A stretch of DNA of 38,084 bases from Spirochaetales bacterium (GCA_016934415.1 JAFGSW010000013.1:1-38084), one strand, 5' to 3'. Counted from the first letter of the stretch, positions 17,007 to 25,664 are shown. The notes: generated by a model not told the origin, from the letters alone. Numbers and translations: made by a program.

Positions 17007-17777
17007 TTACTCGGTGTGGACGCGGTAGCGTATCCAAACCTTTGCGTGTTCCATTTTGCGGCAGTCGATTAATTGCAGCCGTTTCGGTTTGATATCCGGC
17101 CAGACGGGATCGGGAGAGTCGAAGAGTGTCGGGACGGCGGATCCACCGATCACAAGCGGGCTCACGAGGATGTTGATTTCGTCCAGTAGGCTTTGTCGAA
17201 TCAAGGCCCCGGCCAGTCTGCCGCCGGAGCTCGTGACGATCGTTTCGACACCCAGCTTTGTCTTCACCTTGGACAGCATGGCGGGTAAATCGACTTTTCC
17301 ATCGCCTTCCATTAAATATGGGATCGGCACCGAGCGAAGAAAGCCGAGATATTCCGCCGGCGCGGCCCGGGAGACGAGATGGACGACGTAGGTGGCGGGA
17401 TCATCATCGACGCCGGTGTAGCCGCCCCTCACCCGCCCCCGCCCGTCGATCACCGCGGTCCAGGTTTTCCTTTCCTGACGGGCCGTTATTTCATCGGGAA
17501 GGAAGTCTTCGTATAGCGGCGCGGGGTCTCCGGAAAAGGACGGTAGGTCTTTCAATTTTTCGTTTTCGGCGACAAGCATGTTGCTGCCCTCGAGCGACAT
17601 GTCCGGCCGATGCATTTCCTTGATCACAGCGGTAAATTCGGTCCACTCGTCGAAGCCGATGAGCATACCGTACAGTTCGGAATTCTTGTACCAGTCGAAG
17701 AGGGTGGTGTTCGGTCCGCAGGTGATTCTCCCGTCAGCCGAGGCGCACACGTACAGGATTATTTTTGGTCTGTTCAT
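17007..17777 (-). CDS. RibD C-terminal / dihydrofolate-reductase-like protein
   Basis: The 256-residue product belongs to the RibD_C family, whose members are NAD(P)H-dependent reductases similar to dihydrofolate reductase, including the riboflavin reductase domain of RibD. It starts with the typical RPKIILYVCASADGRI and has the conserved C-terminal stretch TSSGGRLAGALIRQSLLDEINILVSPLVIGG. The deaminase half of RibD is absent and no riboflavin genes are nearby, so substrate is open. ATG 17777 gives the usual N-terminus; an ATG four codons earlier (17789) with AGGA three bases upstream is an alternative. The gene is divergent from the beta-helix gene with overlapping promoter elements between them. 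Confidence 0.85.
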   Translation of the reverse strand: MNRPKIILYVCASADGRITCGPNTTLFDWYKNSELYGMLIGFDEWTEFTAVIKEMHRPDMSLEGSNMLVAENEKLKDLPSFSGDPAPLYEDFLPDEITARQERKTWTAVIDGRGRVRGGYTGVDDDPATYVVHLVSRAAPAEYLGFLRSVPIPYLMEGDGKVDLPAMLSKVKTKLGVETIVTSSGGRLAGALIRQSLLDEINILVSPLVIGGSAVPTLFDSPDPVWPDIKPKRLQLIDCRKMEHAKVWIRYRVHTE

Positions 17778-17834
17778 AATCGCTCTCATTTTTCCTGATA
17801 TACGAATTATTTAGTGTGAACTGATGAAAGCTAT

Positions 17835-17863
17835 AGTATAATGGTACCAGGCGATCGGTTCAA
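17835..17863 (-). promoter_or_regulatory. Promoter of the RibD_C-like gene
   Basis: On the - strand, TTGAAC (17863-17858) and TATACT (17840-17835) are separated by 17 bases and point to the RibD_C-like gene. Its -10 overlaps the TATAAT of the opposite strand at 17837-17842. Confidence 0.5.
17837..17842 (+). promoter_or_regulatory. -10 element upstream of the beta-helix gene
   Basis: A perfect TATAAT lies 65 bases before the start at 17907. No convincing -35 is present at 16-18 bases. It overlaps the -10 of the divergent promoter, so the two genes would compete for polymerase. Confidence 0.4.
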
Positions 17864-17906
17864 ATGCGTCGGCGATTGGATGGTGAAATAAGGAGGCGTT
17901 CGATTT

Positions 17907-19037
17907 ATGGAAAATCTCATTCGGAAATCGATCATGGTTTTGCTTCTAATTGCGGCGTCCGCCTTGTGTTTCGGAGAGACACTCGTTGTCGGCAGGGGCG
18001 GAAAGTTTAGGAACATCCAGGATGCTATCAATACGGCGGGATCGGGCGACGATATCGTAATCAAGAGCGGCACATACGCTCAAAACGATTCTCTCTTCAT
18101 CAATGAAAAGACCGATATCGAAATCAAGGGCGAGGGAAAGGTGACCATCGCCTGTACCGAGTACGTCCCGGTGATCTACATCCTGCAGTCCGACAAGATC
18201 ACGATCAGCAACATCCACGGCCTGCACCGGGTCACCGACCCGGAGGTCGGCAAGGGTCTGTGCGGTCCGGGCGCCACCATCATCACGGCCGAGGGCTGCA
18301 ACGGGGTGTTCATCCGTCAATGCGAGCTCAACGGCTGCGGTCAGATCGGCTTCGAGGGGATTTCTTCCAACCGGATCGTGTTGGAGGACAATTACATCCA
18401 CGACAATGTGTACGGCGCCGTCTCTTTATCCTGGATCGAGGGCGGCGAGGAACCCGATGTCCGGATCGGGGGGAACCGGCTGGAGAATAATTTCGGTCCG
18501 GTGATTGTCGTGCCGAGGGAAGGCGTTTTGGACATGTATTTCAGAGACACCGATGAAGCGCCCGGAATAGTCATGTTGAAGAATATATGGACAAACAACG
18601 ATAAAATGCCCAGGAAAAGCGCCGTCCTGAACGGGGAGAGAATAGTTTTCTGGGGACCGCCTGAAGCCTATCAGAACGAGGCGGGAGAAAGCGTCGTCGT
18701 ATCGGGGATCCTCGATCGCGATACCGGGATTTCAGTCGGTGACGAGATGTACAATTTCAGGGGCCGGAGCGTGATTGAATTTTATGAAAACGGACAGGTG
18801 AGAGCCGGGTTCTTTACGGGGACCGACAGCATCCTCCTCGAGGACGGAAGCGAGGCCGACCTGCCTGCCGGCGCACGGCTCGAATTCCGGGAGACGGGCG
18901 CTCTCAAGTCCGCGGAGCTCGAAGACGGAACTGTGGTTGAGTTTGAAGACAATGGCATCCAGCCGAATGACCCAGATGAGGATAATGGCGGCCAATACGA
19001 AGACGACCATGATGATGACTTCGATATCGGGGATTGA
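17907..19037 (+). CDS. Exported right-handed beta-helix protein
   Basis: The 376-residue product has a signal peptide (about 1-23, ending CFG) and then a parallel beta-helix pattern typical of pectate-lyase-like proteins: GKFRNIQDAINTAGSGDDIVIKSGTY (about 32-57), followed by turns such as ITISNIHGL, VFIRQCELNGCGQIGF, RIVLEDNYIHDNVYGAV and VRIGGNRLENNFGPV. The last 20 or so residues are strongly acidic (DEDNGGQYEDDHDDDFDIGD). A segment near 290-350 (IEFYENGQVRAGFF, ARLEFRETGALKSAELEDG) resembles MORN-type or toxin-antitoxin-like strand repeats. No catalytic residues could be assigned, so enzyme activity is not claimed. AGGAGG (17891-17896) is an excellent ribosome binding site. It converges on recQ with a ten-base gap. 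Confidence 0.82.
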   Translation: MENLIRKSIMVLLLIAASALCFGETLVVGRGGKFRNIQDAINTAGSGDDIVIKSGTYAQNDSLFINEKTDIEIKGEGKVTIACTEYVPVIYILQSDKITISNIHGLHRVTDPEVGKGLCGPGATIITAEGCNGVFIRQCELNGCGQIGFEGISSNRIVLEDNYIHDNVYGAVSLSWIEGGEEPDVRIGGNRLENNFGPVIVVPREGVLDMYFRDTDEAPGIVMLKNIWTNNDKMPRKSAVLNGERIVFWGPPEAYQNEAGESVVVSGILDRDTGISVGDEMYNFRGRSVIEFYENGQVRAGFFTGTDSILLEDGSEADLPAGARLEFRETGALKSAELEDGTVVEFEDNGIQPNDPDEDNGGQYEDDHDDDFDIGD

Positions 19038-19047
19038 AAAGGGGATT

Positions 19048-20898
19048 TCAAGCATTATTGGTTTTTTTAACCAGCTCACTGCGCGGTCGGAAACCTTCGT
19101 TTGTAGAAAGGCTTTTCTCGGATAGAAAACCCTTAATTTCATTGATGAAAATCCGGCCGTATTTTTCCAATTTGATATCGCCAACCCCTGTAACCTCTTT
19201 CAGGCCCGTCTCGTCCGTCGGCAGGCGAACCGTCATTTCCTTGAGGGTCTTGTCCGAGAAAACGACGTACGGCGGGACATGGTACTCCGCGGCGATTTCG
19301 CTACGCAGAACCCGAAGCCGTTCGAAAAGAATCTCCGTCGCATTGCTTTCTGATTGAGTTATCGCCGCCGCTGGATCCGCCTCAGAGTGGACCAATGAGG
19401 GCCGACCGTCAGACTCGACGCCGGAAAGGACCTCAAACGCGCGCTTGGTCAGCTTGAGGATCGGATACGGGTCTCCGCGGCGGACCAGAATTTCCCGGCC
19501 GATAAGGTCGTCGATCAGGGCCCGCCAGCGACCGGCCGGTTCGTCGCGTCCGGCGCCGAAACCGGTCAGGCAGTCGTGGTCGCGTTCGCGGATTCGGTCG
19601 CTTCGTTTGCCCGTCACGAAATCGACGATGTGGCTCGCCCCGTAGCGTTCCTCCAGGCGCATGACCGCGGAGAGGAGAAGGCGCGCCTCGGAACCGAGGG
19701 ACTGCTCGATCCGCCGCTTGACGCAGGAGTCGCAGTGCCCGCACGCCGCTTCGGGATAGTCCTCCCCGAAATAGGCGAGGAGGGTCCGGCGGCGGCAGGC
19801 CGACCCTGACGCGTAGCGGACCATCGCCTCGAGCTTGGCCGAGGCGATGCGGCGTTCATCCTCGTCTTCAATTTGATTGATGAAATACTTCAAGCGGGGA
19901 ATGTCGCTGCGGCCCCAGAGGAGCAGACAGTCGGCCGGTTCCCCGTCCCGTCCGGCCCGCCCGGTTTCCTGATAGTAGCTTTCGATATTCTTGGGCAGGT
20001 CGGCGTGGATGACGAACCTGACGTTCGACTTGTCGATCCCCATGCCGAAGGCGATGGTGGCCACGATGACGGTCGCCTCGTCGCGGTTGAAGGCCTCCTG
20101 GTTCCGGGCGCGATCGGCCGATTCCATTCCGGCGTGGTACGGAAGAGCCGACACCCCGTTGTGCGCCAGGAAGGCGGCCAACTCCTCCACCGATTTGCGG
20201 GTGGTCCGGTAGACGATGCCGGGCCGGTCGGGGTGTTTCCTCACGTAATCGAGTACCATGAGGTTGGCGTCGCTTTTTTCCCTCACCCTGTAGTAAAGGT
20301 TCGGCCGGTCGAAGGAGGCGCGGAGGATGAAAGGATATCGCAATCCCGTTTTCCGAATGATGTCCTCCTGCACCCGCACGGTGGCTGTGGCCGTGAACGC
20401 CGCCATCGGCACGTTGGGAAAGAGCGAACGGAGAAGGCCGAGGCCGAGATACTCGGGTCTGAAATCCGGGCCCCACTCGGAGATGCAATGGGCTTCATCG
20501 ACGGCGAAAAGGGAAACGGCGACGTTCCGCAAGATTTCGATAAAAGCGGCGCTCGCCAGGCGTTCCGGCGCGATGTAGAGGAGGCTCAAGCGCCCGCTGC
20601 GCAGGCGCTCGTACACGTCCGCCATTGCCTCGGGCGAAAGCGAGCTATTGAGGCAAGCCGCATCGAGATCGATCTCCCGGGCCGCGTCCACCTGGTCTTT
20701 CATGAGAGAAATCAAGGGACTGACGACTACCACCGTGCCGGGCATGAGACACGCGGGGAGCTGGTAGCAGAGGGATTTTCCGCCGCCGGTGGGCATGACC
20801 GCCACCACGTCCCGTCCGGCCAGGAGGTTGGTAATAATGGCTTCCTGGTGGGGACGGAAGTCATTGAATCCGAAAACCTGCTTCAGGATGTCTCTCAT
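19048..20898 (-). CDS. recQ: ATP-dependent DNA helicase RecQ
   Basis: RecQ is a 3'-to-5' DNA helicase in recombination and fork restart. The 616-residue product starts MRDILKQVFGFNDFRPHQEAII and has Walker A MPTGGGKS (about 35-42), DEAH in FAVDEAHCISEWGPDFRP, TATAT, and motif VI ESYYQETGRAGRDG. The zinc-binding cysteines follow (SACRRRTLLAYFGE...CGHCDSC), then a winged-helix RQC region and a C-terminal HRDC domain (RLRVLRSEIAAEYHVPPYVVFSDKTLKEM). The frame is open 47 codons further upstream, but that part lacks family similarity. AAAGGAAA about a dozen bases before ATG 20898 supports the chosen start. Confidence 0.95.
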   Translation of the reverse strand: MRDILKQVFGFNDFRPHQEAIITNLLAGRDVVAVMPTGGGKSLCYQLPACLMPGTVVVVSPLISLMKDQVDAAREIDLDAACLNSSLSPEAMADVYERLRSGRLSLLYIAPERLASAAFIEILRNVAVSLFAVDEAHCISEWGPDFRPEYLGLGLLRSLFPNVPMAAFTATATVRVQEDIIRKTGLRYPFILRASFDRPNLYYRVREKSDANLMVLDYVRKHPDRPGIVYRTTRKSVEELAAFLAHNGVSALPYHAGMESADRARNQEAFNRDEATVIVATIAFGMGIDKSNVRFVIHADLPKNIESYYQETGRAGRDGEPADCLLLWGRSDIPRLKYFINQIEDEDERRIASAKLEAMVRYASGSACRRRTLLAYFGEDYPEAACGHCDSCVKRRIEQSLGSEARLLLSAVMRLEERYGASHIVDFVTGKRSDRIRERDHDCLTGFGAGRDEPAGRWRALIDDLIGREILVRRGDPYPILKLTKRAFEVLSGVESDGRPSLVHSEADPAAAITQSESNATEILFERLRVLRSEIAAEYHVPPYVVFSDKTLKEMTVRLPTDETGLKEVTGVGDIKLEKYGRIFINEIKGFLSEKSLSTNEGFRPRSELVKKTNNA

Positions 20899-21117
20899 CG
20901 TTTTTAGTATTTCCTTTACAACCGTGAAAAGAATTCGACGTATCACCCTGACCATACAGCCGAGTATGTGAGATGCTTTCAAAAAATGCATCATATTTTT
21001 CGTATAGAAGAATGAAAGTGGATTTCTAATCGGCAACAAGAGGATGTATAAAAAATTATATGAGGCGGATATCGAAAAAGCACGGAAAATCGTACGTCTT
21101 GGCTTTATTCCCTGCTG

Positions 21118-21148
21118 CCGGCGAATGAGTCGATGGTGTCATCGCCGG
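21118..21148 (-). terminator. GC-rich hairpin after the barrel-like gene
   Basis: CCGGCGA (21118-21124) pairs with TCGCCGG (21142-21148), and the stem extends inward by TGA/TCA past one bulged A, for about ten base pairs. It lies just after the stop codon of the - strand gene at 21155. No T run follows on -, so it is terminator-like but not classical. Confidence 0.4.
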
Positions 21149-21154
21149 TTCGGA

Positions 21155-21742
21155 CTAAAAGGCTATGCCGAGCGACAACTCTCCCATCCCGAAAAAAGTG
21201 AACGGTAAGCCGCCGTTATATTGGAATTGAGGAGATGCATCGTACCAATAAGAGCAACTTAAGGCAGGCCCCACTCCGACGTAGATACCCGCCTCAAGGA
21301 TGAAGGCGCCGAAACGCCAGCGGTACCCGCCATTGGCCGCGGCGACCATGAAAATCGATACGCCGTGGTAGGCGGTTGCCAGACCGGCATCGCCGTAAAA
21401 ACCGTTGACGCCGACCTCCACCATGCCGCCGAAAAACCAGGCGTGAGGCGCGTCCGTTGGGTACAGGAAATACCGCATTCCCAGACCGGCGGCCGCCCCC
21501 CAGAATTCCGTGCCGTCCGTGACAAGCAGATGGGAAAGCAGGCCGAGACCGTGGAGGCGGATGTGGAAGGACATGGAAAGCGACGGGGCGAGGCGGAGCT
21601 CCAATTCGGCGATCGGTCCGAACTGGAGAAACCCGAGCGGCTGCAGGAGGAGCGCGGCCGTCGGTTCCCGTTCTTCGGCCGAGACGGGGAGGGGGGAGAG
21701 GATGAAAAGGGCGATCAGAATTGTGAACACGGATTTTTTCAC
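21155..21742 (-). CDS. Small exported protein, probably barrel-like
   Basis: I do not recognise a named family. The 195-residue product has a clear signal peptide (MKKSVFTILIALFILSPLPVSA, cleavage near residue 22). The mature part alternates glycine and aromatic-rich beta-strand-like stretches (FGPIAELELRL, FWGAAAGLGMRYFL, WFFGGMVEVGVNGFYG, GYRWRFGAFILEAGIYVGVG) and ends in a strand with a terminal phenylalanine (FGMGELSLGIAF). This is the pattern of a small outer-membrane beta-barrel. The start is GTG; GGAGGA at 21751-21756, eight bases away, supports it. The next gene upstream is divergent. Confidence 0.7.
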   Translation of the reverse strand: MKKSVFTILIALFILSPLPVSAEEREPTAALLLQPLGFLQFGPIAELELRLAPSLSMSFHIRLHGLGLLSHLLVTDGTEFWGAAAGLGMRYFLYPTDAPHAWFFGGMVEVGVNGFYGDAGLATAYHGVSIFMVAAANGGYRWRFGAFILEAGIYVGVGPALSCSYWYDASPQFQYNGGLPFTFFGMGELSLGIAF

Positions 21743-21915
21743 GACGATTGTCCTCCAGATTCAGGATTACGCGCCCGGGCAGTATATCATAATTCCGCCC
21801 CGGAAGTGTACCGCTTCTCTCACTATTCGGTAAGCGGAGGCGGTTTGAGCCCGGGACTGCAAACGATGACGTCCGCGTCGTAGAAAAAACGAACGGCGGC
21901 GGCCGGTTTTTTTGC

Positions 21916-21944
21916 TTGCATAAGGGCCGGAAGTCGAGCATACT
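21916..21944 (+). promoter_or_regulatory. Weak promoter candidate before the 7TM kinase gene
   Basis: TTGCAT (21916-21921), a 17-base spacer and CATACT (21939-21944) precede the GTG start at 21980. Matches to consensus are three and four of six, so support is limited. Confidence 0.25.
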
Positions 21945-21979
21945 CTGAGGCATAATTTTAATACCAGAGGGGTAAAATC

Positions 21980-23647
21980 GTGCCGGTCACGACCTCTTAC
22001 GTGAGCATCCTCGAGCTGCTGCTGCCGCCCCTGCATTCCGGTCTCCTGTTGGGCGGTCTTTTACTTTTCGGTTTCCTCGCCGTCAAATATCGATCGAGGC
22101 TGTATGCCGCCATTGCGCTTTTGGGCCTGACCGCGTTCCTGTTCGTGCTCGCGGATACGGCCATCGCGTACTGGGGATCGTGGCTGGGCAGCCTGGAAAT
22201 CGGCAAGCAATGTCATCGACTGCAGCAGATCGTGGGCGCTTATTTCCTCTTCACCCTGCCGTATCTTCTCGTCCACCTCCTTTCCTTGAACAAAAAATGG
22301 AAACGCGTCAATCTCATCATCGCGCTGGCCGGATTGGCGGTCGCCGTCGGATTTACCGTCATCGCCTTCCTCTCCCCCGATCTCTACATCATGATGGGGG
22401 ACAAGCCGTACAGCGAGGTCTTCGGCCGGGTTACCTTCCTGTGGGGTCGTGAGGGAACGCTCTATCCGATCCGCGATCTCCTCATCGGCCTGGTGGTCCT
22501 CTATAGCGTCGTCTGCATCGCCATTGATATGATCCGACACAAGAGGCGGGATTTGATTTTCGTATCCTTGGGGATCTTGGCCGCCATAGGCGGCGCGGCC
22601 ATAGACATGATCGCGGTTTGGAGGGGGACGCAGTATTTCGGACTGTTCCCGGACCAATACTTCACGCGCTTTTCCACGGGGCTGACGCTGCTCGTCGTCG
22701 CCCTAATGGCCGGGGTGGTCCGGGAATTCGTCCGGCTTTCGCAGGAGGTGCACAGGGCCCACGAACGAATCAAGCTCTCGGAGCGCAAGAACCGGATTCT
22801 GGCCCAGGGAACCCGCGACTGCATCTGTTCGCTGAACGACGAGTTGTACTTCATCAACGCCAATGGCCAGGCGCTCAAGCAGCTGCCCCTGCGCGCGGAC
22901 AACCTGACCCGGACGAATTTCGAGGACGTGGTGTCCACGGGGGACGGCTCGACGCCGTTTCTCATGAATTACGTCCGTGAAAAGCTCGAGACGCTCAAAA
23001 AGACGAAGGAACCGGTTTTCATGAAGCTGCGCCTCAAATGCTTCCTGCCCACCGAGTCGAAGCGGTACAATGTCGCCTTCGAATACGTCGAAACCGAAGA
23101 AGGGAATGAGATCATCGTCACCGCCTCACTCCCGCAGGAGGAAGCCTGCCTGAAATACGTCCAGGCCGAAAGCGGGCGGTTCGTCATCGACAATTATCTC
23201 CTCGCCGTGGAGGAGATCTGCAACCGGATCTGCTCCCCCCTTCCGAAATTTACGCATGCCGATACGGTGAAGGAAATCCAAGTCGGTCTCAGGGAGATCG
23301 TTCTCAACGCGTTGGAGCACGGGAATTTGGGCATTACGAGCGAGGAGAAAAACCAAGCTCTCATGGAAGACGCGTATTTCCAATTCCTGAGCCGTCGGCA
23401 GAATATGCCCGAGTACAAGGACCGGAAGATCACCGTGGAATACTCCGTGTCGACCGCCAAAGCGGTCTATCGCATCAGCGACGAGGGAAAAGGGTTCGAT
23501 CACCATTCTTTCCTCAAAGAGCTCGCGGAACAGAAGGAAAACCTCAACCTTCAGGGACGGGGAATCTTCATGGCGCTCAATTCATTCGACAAGGTTTCCT
23601 ACGGCGACCGGGGCAATGTCGTCACCCTGGTAAAGAATTTCAATTGA
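21980..23647 (+). CDS. 7TM sensor protein with RsbW-like ATPase domain
   Basis: The 555-residue product has seven N-terminal hydrophobic segments (about 10-255), like the 7TM sensor domain of some histidine kinases. A short coiled segment (VRLSQEVHRAHERIKLSERKNRI) and a PAS-like region (about 275-390) follow. The C-terminal ATPase (about 425-555) has N-box EIVLNALEHGNLG, G1 DEGKGFDHHSF and G2 QGRGIFMALNSFDKVSY. That ATPase resembles HATPase_c_2/RsbW anti-sigma kinases rather than a classic histidine kinase; I see no dimerisation helix with an H-E/D phospho-acceptor. It may control an anti-anti-sigma partner not in this window. The start is GTG with AGAGGGG upstream. No response regulator or SpoIIE phosphatase is adjacent. 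Confidence 0.8.
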   Translation: MPVTTSYVSILELLLPPLHSGLLLGGLLLFGFLAVKYRSRLYAAIALLGLTAFLFVLADTAIAYWGSWLGSLEIGKQCHRLQQIVGAYFLFTLPYLLVHLLSLNKKWKRVNLIIALAGLAVAVGFTVIAFLSPDLYIMMGDKPYSEVFGRVTFLWGREGTLYPIRDLLIGLVVLYSVVCIAIDMIRHKRRDLIFVSLGILAAIGGAAIDMIAVWRGTQYFGLFPDQYFTRFSTGLTLLVVALMAGVVREFVRLSQEVHRAHERIKLSERKNRILAQGTRDCICSLNDELYFINANGQALKQLPLRADNLTRTNFEDVVSTGDGSTPFLMNYVREKLETLKKTKEPVFMKLRLKCFLPTESKRYNVAFEYVETEEGNEIIVTASLPQEEACLKYVQAESGRFVIDNYLLAVEEICNRICSPLPKFTHADTVKEIQVGLREIVLNALEHGNLGITSEEKNQALMEDAYFQFLSRRQNMPEYKDRKITVEYSVSTAKAVYRISDEGKGFDHHSFLKELAEQKENLNLQGRGIFMALNSFDKVSYGDRGNVVTLVKNFN

Positions 23648-23669
23648 TGTCGCCGCTGTCGCGGCGACA
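23648..23669 (+). terminator. Hairpin directly after the 7TM kinase gene
   Basis: TGTCGCCG (23648-23655) and CGGCGACA (23662-23669) form a perfect eight-base-pair stem with a six-base loop, starting at the base after the stop codon. There is no T run, so it may stabilise the mRNA end or attenuate transcription into the next gene. Confidence 0.4.
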
Positions 23670-23721
23670 GTCGATGTATTGAAGGAAAAAAACAAGCGAA
23701 GCCTGCTTTCAGGGAAGCCGT

Positions 23722-24672
23722 ATGAAAGATACCAAGGGATTATTTTCAAAACGACTCGTCGCTCCGCGCTCGCGGGTGATCCTGGACAACGACTTCGGGG
23801 GGGATCCGGACGGGTTGTTTCAATTGGCCCATCATCTCTTGTCCCCCTCCGTCGAGATCAGGGGCATCATCGGATCGTTTTTCCCTTCCGGGACCAATTT
23901 CGGCGCGCTTTCGTCCGCGGGCGCCGCCTGCGCGGCGATCCGGGAACTGATCGCGTGCCTGGAGGCGCCCGCTTCATTTCCCGTGTTCCCGGGCGCCGAT
24001 GCCGGGTTGTCTGAGGTGCGGACGCCGGTCGTTTCCGAAGGCGCCGAGGCCATCGTACGCGAAGCGATGAGAGACGATTCGGACCTGCCCCTCTATATCG
24101 CCTGCGGCGGGGGTTTGACCGATATCGCGAGCGCCTGCCTTATGGAACCTGAAATCGTCGGACGGCTGACGCTCGTCTGGATCGGGGGATATGGGGTCCC
24201 GACGTCGGCCGGCTCCGAGTACAACCTGGGCATGGATATCAAGGCAGCCCAGTTTGTTTTCAATGATTCTCGAATTCCTTTGTGGCAAATTCCCTGCGAA
24301 ACGTACAGGCAGGCCCTGGTGTCTCACGCGGAATTGCTCCGTCAAGTCAAGCCGCGCGGAAAAACGGGCGGGTTCCTGGCGGACAAGCTCGAGGATTTTC
24401 TATACCGGGCGAAACAATCGGGCTTCGAGCTCGGTGAGACGTACGTTCTTGGAGACAGTCCGCTCGTACTGGTGACGGCCCTGCCGTGCGCCTTCGATCC
24501 GGACAATTCCTCGAGTGTGTTCACATCAAGGCCGGCGCCGCACATCACGGATACCGGAGCGTTCGAAGAAAATCCCGGCGGCCGGACGATTCGGGTGTAC
24601 ACCCGTCTTGATACCCGACTTTTATTTGAAGATTTCTTTTCAAAACTGGCGCTATCCGCCGTCTCCGGTTGA
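23722..24672 (+). CDS. Nucleoside hydrolase-like protein (variant motif)
   Basis: Nucleoside hydrolases cleave the N-glycosidic bond of nucleosides to free base and ribose, using calcium held by an N-terminal aspartate cluster. The 316-residue product has the family fold pattern: LDNDFGGDPDG at about 21-31 in place of the usual DxDPGxDDA, then a central ACGGGLTDIASAC (about 131-143) that corresponds to the conserved GPLTNIA region. The second of the paired aspartates is replaced by proline with an aspartate one place later, so the metal site may differ or the substrate may not be a normal nucleoside. AGGGAAG precedes ATG 23722. It follows the kinase gene by 74 bases and precedes a thymidylate-synthase-like gene. 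Confidence 0.75.
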   Translation: MKDTKGLFSKRLVAPRSRVILDNDFGGDPDGLFQLAHHLLSPSVEIRGIIGSFFPSGTNFGALSSAGAACAAIRELIACLEAPASFPVFPGADAGLSEVRTPVVSEGAEAIVREAMRDDSDLPLYIACGGGLTDIASACLMEPEIVGRLTLVWIGGYGVPTSAGSEYNLGMDIKAAQFVFNDSRIPLWQIPCETYRQALVSHAELLRQVKPRGKTGGFLADKLEDFLYRAKQSGFELGETYVLGDSPLVLVTALPCAFDPDNSSSVFTSRPAPHITDTGAFEENPGGRTIRVYTRLDTRLLFEDFFSKLALSAVSG

Positions 24673-24751
24673 TCGTTTTTGATGCTTTTCCTATCATTCG
24701 TGAAGCGTGCCTTTACGACCCGCAGGTCGGGAAGGTGCCGAGGGAGGAACG

Positions 24752-25654
24752 ATGTCCGAGCACAATATTCCCGTCCTTTCGGTGACCGAGGAAACTCTGG
24801 CCCGAGCCTATGAAAGCGCCCTGGTCGCTCTCTATCGCGGCGGCCTGCGCATCAAGACCCAATACGACCGGGCCGGCGATCCGCCCTCCCTCGACGCCAC
24901 CATGGATATCACCGTGCTCTCCCCGGACGCCGATCCCATGATCCACCGCGCCTTCCCGGCCGGGATCGAAGACCTCAAGGAATACGTCATGGAGCTTGAG
25001 GGAGCAAAAGACCACTGGGTCAAGAACGTCAACGACCCGTCGGATACGAGGTGGGAGTACACCTACCACGGCCGGCTGGTCGGTTACGGCGTCTGGTCCG
25101 AGCTCAAGGGGGGCACAAGCGAGGAGTGCGGGGAGTTCAAGGTCGATCAAATCGCCTATATAATCGACAAGCTTTCCTCCCAACCTTTCACCCGCCAGGC
25201 CCAAGCCGTCACCTGGATGCCCAACCTCGACCCGCTCTGCTACGACCCGCCCTGTCTGCAGTCACTCTGGTACCGGATCATCGAGGACGAGGGGGGCGTC
25301 TGGTGGCTCAATTGCAACATCCGCTTCCGCTCGAACGACGCCTGGAAGGCGAGTTTCATGAACATGTTCGGGTTCGTCCAGTTCAACAGGGAAATCGTAG
25401 CCGCCGGGGTGGCCGCCCAGACGGGCCGCACGGTGAGGCTCGGCCGCCTCAACTGGCACGCCGACTCCTATCACATTTACGGGAAAGACATCGCCGCCGC
25501 CGAGCAGATGCTTTTCAGCCGCCTCGACACGATGAAATTCGAGGAGCGCGTGTACAACTTCAACGACGAGTTCATCCGGGAAATGTACGACGGGGCCGAG
25601 GCGGCGGTGCGGGAGAAGATCCGCGCGATGGATGAGGAGAGAAGTCAATCGTAG
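24752..25654 (+). CDS. Thymidylate-synthase-family protein
   Basis: Classical thymidylate synthase methylates dUMP with methylene-tetrahydrofolate; relatives hydroxymethylate dUMP or dCMP. The 300-residue product has the signature residues: the nucleophile in YDPPCLQ (Cys 168), the phosphate-binding RSND (193-196), an Asn at about 204 (FMNMFGF) equivalent to the pyrimidine-selecting Asn of ThyA, and HADSYHIY (236-243). The PPC motif and overall spacing look more like the archaeal-type or divergent branch than E. coli ThyA. The frame is open 15 codons further, but AGGGAGGA (24741-24748) fixes ATG 24752. The exact product (dTMP or a hydroxymethyl nucleotide) cannot be read from the sequence. 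Confidence 0.82.
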   Translation: MSEHNIPVLSVTEETLARAYESALVALYRGGLRIKTQYDRAGDPPSLDATMDITVLSPDADPMIHRAFPAGIEDLKEYVMELEGAKDHWVKNVNDPSDTRWEYTYHGRLVGYGVWSELKGGTSEECGEFKVDQIAYIIDKLSSQPFTRQAQAVTWMPNLDPLCYDPPCLQSLWYRIIEDEGGVWWLNCNIRFRSNDAWKASFMNMFGFVQFNREIVAAGVAAQTGRTVRLGRLNWHADSYHIYGKDIAAAEQMLFSRLDTMKFEERVYNFNDEFIREMYDGAEAAVREKIRAMDEERSQS

Positions 25655-25664
25655 GGACGAATGG

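Noticed and set aside
20899..21039. 47-codon N-terminal extension of recQ
   Set aside because: It has no similarity to RecQ N-termini, and a ribosome binding site lies before the internal ATG at 20898.
21044..21208. 54-codon frame on + (starts MYKKLYEADIEKARKIV)
   Set aside because: AAGAGG abuts the ATG with no spacing, the frame runs antisense through the hairpin and the end of the barrel-like gene, and the second half is basic shadow sequence. A short real peptide cannot be fully excluded.
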